The position numbers and the translations under genes were made by a program. Below, piece after piece: positions 61,674-64,000 of a stretch of 64,000 nt of DNA; positions within the stretch are counted from its first letter, which is position 1, and each line of letters starts with the position of its first letter. The DNA comes from Candidula unifasciata. Its lineage: Eukaryota > Mollusca > Gastropoda > Stylommatophora > Geomitridae. The notes below the pieces were generated by a model that did no database searches, had not been told where the DNA came from, and saw only the letters and a program-made list of their open reading frames with translations. The stretch spans positions 1 to 64,000 of the forward strand of contig CAJHNH020001578.1 in the NCBI GenBank assembly GCA_905116865.2, given 5' to 3'.

Positions 61674-62030
61674 CCTTTCCTTGACCTAATCATTTTATCA
61701 ATGGTTAATGATTGTGCAGTCATTCCTGCCATGTTGCCCTAAACTGTTAAACCCACACTCCTGTACAATCATTCATTGCAAGTTATCTTTGGCCTGTACA
61801 ATCAATTGTTCATATGTCAGAAAAATGTGTCTCGAATAGAGATATATATTGTGATATTACAGACAGATTACATCCCTTCTCATATTATACCATTTTTATT
61901 GCAGTACAAAGAAGTGCAATGTTTTGGCTCCCAGGTGAAGTCCTGGGAAGTAAAGGTGGCCAGTGTGATTTTGTGCAGTGTAGTAAGTCCTCTCTGTACT
62001 ATTCAACTTTTTCATCCCATCTCGTCAGGT
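61674..62030 (+). other. Probable 3' UTR or flank of the DGK gene
   Basis: AT-rich sequence directly after the stop codon with no coding signal. A short SINE-B body fragment lies at about 61924-61980 (GAAGTCCTGGGAAGTAAAGG). I saw no canonical AATAAA in the rest of the window, so the polyadenylation point is not determined. Confidence 0.5.
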
Positions 62031-62548
62031 GTGAGATTTCATAGGGAATTCCCTGTGACAGTCCTATAGTCTAGGGGAGTAAGGGTTAGTGTTAGTTTTA
62101 GTCACTGTTCATTTAACACTAACCCTAAAACACTAAAACTCCTATGTTCTAGACACATCATATGTTGGTTATTTTCAGCGTTGTTATCGTTTATTGCATC
62201 ATCATTTCCAGTGTGGGTTACTTTTGTTCATTCCTCGCCCTGACTCTGCCCTGTTTAGAAGTTCTGTTCCTACTTCATGACTTGGCCTTCACCATGAATT
62301 TCCTTGACCTGTCAGTATTCCTGCATCTAATCCTAACCCTTGAACAGTTGTTCACAGAAAAGACAATTGCTCACTTTCATTTGGGAGAAAAGAAAGCTGC
62401 ACACTTTCTTCTGGGAGACAGTGTGTCGACCTGGTCCAACAAAGCCAAGACACTTGCTGGCACATTGTATGTACATAGTGAACAAAGGCATGTCTCAACA
62501 CCCCTAGACTATAGGACTGCTCTGGGAAATTCCCAATGAGATTTTGCA
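62031..62548. mobile_element. Inverted-repeat element in the 3' UTR or flank
   Basis: The left end GTGAGATTTCATAGGGAATT, CCC, CAGTCCTATAGTCTAGGGG is mirrored on the right (CCCCTAGACTATAGGACTG, GGAAATTCCCAATGAGATTT, TGCAC). Inverted arms of about 48 bp, 518 bp overall. An open frame inside (62162-62539) has no recognisable motif. Superfamily not assigned. Confidence 0.78.
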
Positions 62549-62692
62549 CTCAATGAGTTGTGGTGAAAAAGCTAAATAATACCATCCTCTGACATACACA
62601 TACAATCATACACACACATACACACATTCACAAACATTTTAAAAGTTAGTTGTACATGATTTTGAAAACCAACTGAAATGTACATATATAAA

Positions 62693-62866
62693 CAGTCGAG
62701 TCTGGATAAGTAGAAGTCGCAGGGACCTAAGAAAATACTTCCACTTATCAGGACTTCTACTTATCCATACAGCACACACAATAGAGAGAATTGCCGGGAC
62801 TAAGCTGGTCATGTCGACTTAACCGAAATTCGACTTATCCAAGTTCGACTTAAGAGGACACAACTG
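62693..62866. mobile_element. pogo/Tigger-like MITE
   Basis: The ends CAGTCGAGTCTGGATAAGTA and (reverse) CAGTTGTGTCCTCTTAAGTC share the CAGT-G-GTC...TTAAGT/ATAAGT layout of pogo-type elements. The motifs CTTATCC and GGATAAGT recur inside in both orientations. TA follows the right end. 174 bp, non-coding. Confidence 0.65.
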
Positions 62867-63059
62867 TATATATATATATTTTTTTAATTAGGGAATTTTA
62901 CTTTTAGTTTTTTGTAATTTTTTGCTATGATAATATACGCTCATACCATGGTAAATGCAAAACTAACATTGAACACAAGATGTCAGAATGGTGAAACCAT
63001 GCTCACAACCCCTAAGCCACAGATACCAACATATATACAACTTATCTTTCATTCTCCTG

Positions 63060-63281
63060 CAGTGGTTCCCTAATAGACATGACCCAGAGACCCATATTAT
63101 TGTTAAAGACCTGCCACAGACCCCTTACTTTTCAATCATCATATTTAGACAGAAAAAAACAGTAAATGTTTTTTAGAACTGCACAGAAAGAGGGCTCGTG
63201 TTTCTGTTCTTCCCCTAAATGATAGCATGGGTCCCCTAAATTTGTTCCACAGATTTTGAGACCTTCAGTTGGGAACCACTG
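63060..63281. mobile_element. hAT-like MITE, decayed
   Basis: CAGTGGTTCCCTAA at the left and AGTTGGGAACCACTG at the right are inverted, as in hAT elements. The flanking 8-mers (TTCTCCTG and CTCTAAAG) agree at only four positions, so no convincing duplication remains. 222 bp. Confidence 0.7.
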
Positions 63282-64000
63282 CTCTAAAGGATCAGGATCT
63301 TCACATAAAATACATGTGTAATTATTGCAGCATTGAGGACAGTGTCAACTCTTCTAGTCCTAAAAAATGCATGATGTGTTACTATTACTAACTATTCCCC
63401 ATTTGCCCTAATCATCACATCAAGTGTCTTCTTATACTCAAGTTTTAGTCAGTGCATACTGAGTAAATCTGGCAACTAAAAGGGGTATTTTTCATTCCTT
63501 CTTTTTTTATTTTTTTTTTTATTTAACCCATCCCCTCCCTTTTCCCTTTTCCCACCCCATTCCTTCTAGCTGTAAGATAAAGTATTTGTGGTTGCAGCAA
63601 GTGGTTTGAGTTTTTACAGCAGCATTTAATGCACACACAAGAACTAAGAATTTTTTTTACAAACCTTATGGGAGCAAAATATTAACCTATTCTGATCCAT
63701 GTTTTGGTGCATTCATTTTAATTTAGCATTCACTTTTCTATTAATTTAATATGTATTTTTTTTTTCATGTAATTTTAAAGTTGGAGTATATTTTGTCATA
63801 ATTGTATTTGGCAAAACTCTCCATTGAACATACTGACAGAACTCAGTTCTATGCAGTCGGGAAATGCAAATTATTCAACTAAAGGATACATGAGGTAGAT
63901 ACTTTTAATCGGGGCATTTTTTTTTTTTAGCATATTCACTTTTTTTTGTAAACTTTAGTTTATTATTATATACAGTTTGAATTTTAATAACAGCTTTAAT
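63282..64000. other. 3' flank, no gene seen
   Basis: AT-rich with several T runs (63505-63520, 63919-63930). No coding, RNA or polyadenylation signal that I can support. Confidence 0.4.

Overview
This is a eukaryotic (metazoan) intron-rich window dominated by one plus-strand gene: the 3' part of a type IV diacylglycerol kinase (DGK zeta/iota type, with ankyrin repeats). Nineteen exons between 5517 and 61673 join in a single continuous reading frame of 679 residues plus stop. All introns begin with GT and end with AG, and the phases agree at every junction. The encoded part starts inside the kinase catalytic domain (GGDGT, then GTGNDLAR). It continues through the accessory domain, a conserved post-catalytic segment, a variable linker and ankyrin repeats, and ends in the PDZ-binding tail ETAV. 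The upstream exons (C1 domains, basic region, start of the catalytic domain) are not seen and must lie before base 1. No second host gene was recognised. The organism is an animal with an invertebrate-type repeat load. A lophotrochozoan, probably a mollusc, is my best guess, but this is an inference and not proven by the sequence.

The rest is intron and flank, densely filled with repeats. (1) Many decayed LINE 3' ends are present on both strands: RT C-terminal segments near 9.9-11.6, 22.7-24.0, 37.3-38.2, 45, 52, 54-55 and 57.6-58.4 kb, and RNase H fragments near 18.2, 23, 57 and 60.7 kb. (2) There are several tRNA-derived SINE families with recognisable A and B boxes, plus two further dispersed repeats that I could not classify. 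(3) Short non-autonomous DNA transposons carry clear terminal inverted repeats: hAT-like (4308-4583, 47751-47979, 63060-63281), piggyBac-like with TTAA ends (8723-8868, 46844-46922), pogo-like (62693-62866) and two long inverted-repeat elements (43507-43876, 62031-62548). (4) There are unusually many minisatellites with units of about 16-64 bp (1.3-3.1, 7.1-7.8, 16.6-17.3, 25.4-26.6, 41.2, 44.0-46.6, 54.0 and 55.2-56.2 kb), a higher-order repeat at 35.8-36.5 kb, and (CT)n, (TTC)n and (GAA)n microsatellites.

Layout: 1-5516 is a repeat-rich intron or flank upstream of the first visible exon; 5517-21486 holds exons 1-6 (catalytic core and start of the accessory domain); 25271-30741 holds exons 7-9 (rest of the accessory domain); 36570-42090 holds exons 10-12 (post-catalytic conserved region); 48342-49195 holds exons 13-14 (variable linker); 52896-61673 holds exons 15-19 (ankyrin repeats and tail); 61674-64000 is the 3' UTR or flank with three DNA-transposon remnants. 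Small open frames in the window are almost all by-products of tandem repeats whose unit is a multiple of three, or remnants of retrotransposons.

I did not find a clearly novel functional system. The most interesting observations concern repeat arrays that resemble splice acceptors, a two-module 1 kb array, nested insertions with clean target-site duplications, and exons closely hemmed in by transposons. Repeat-family letters (SINE-A to F, Rpt1, Rpt-G) are my own labels for this window.
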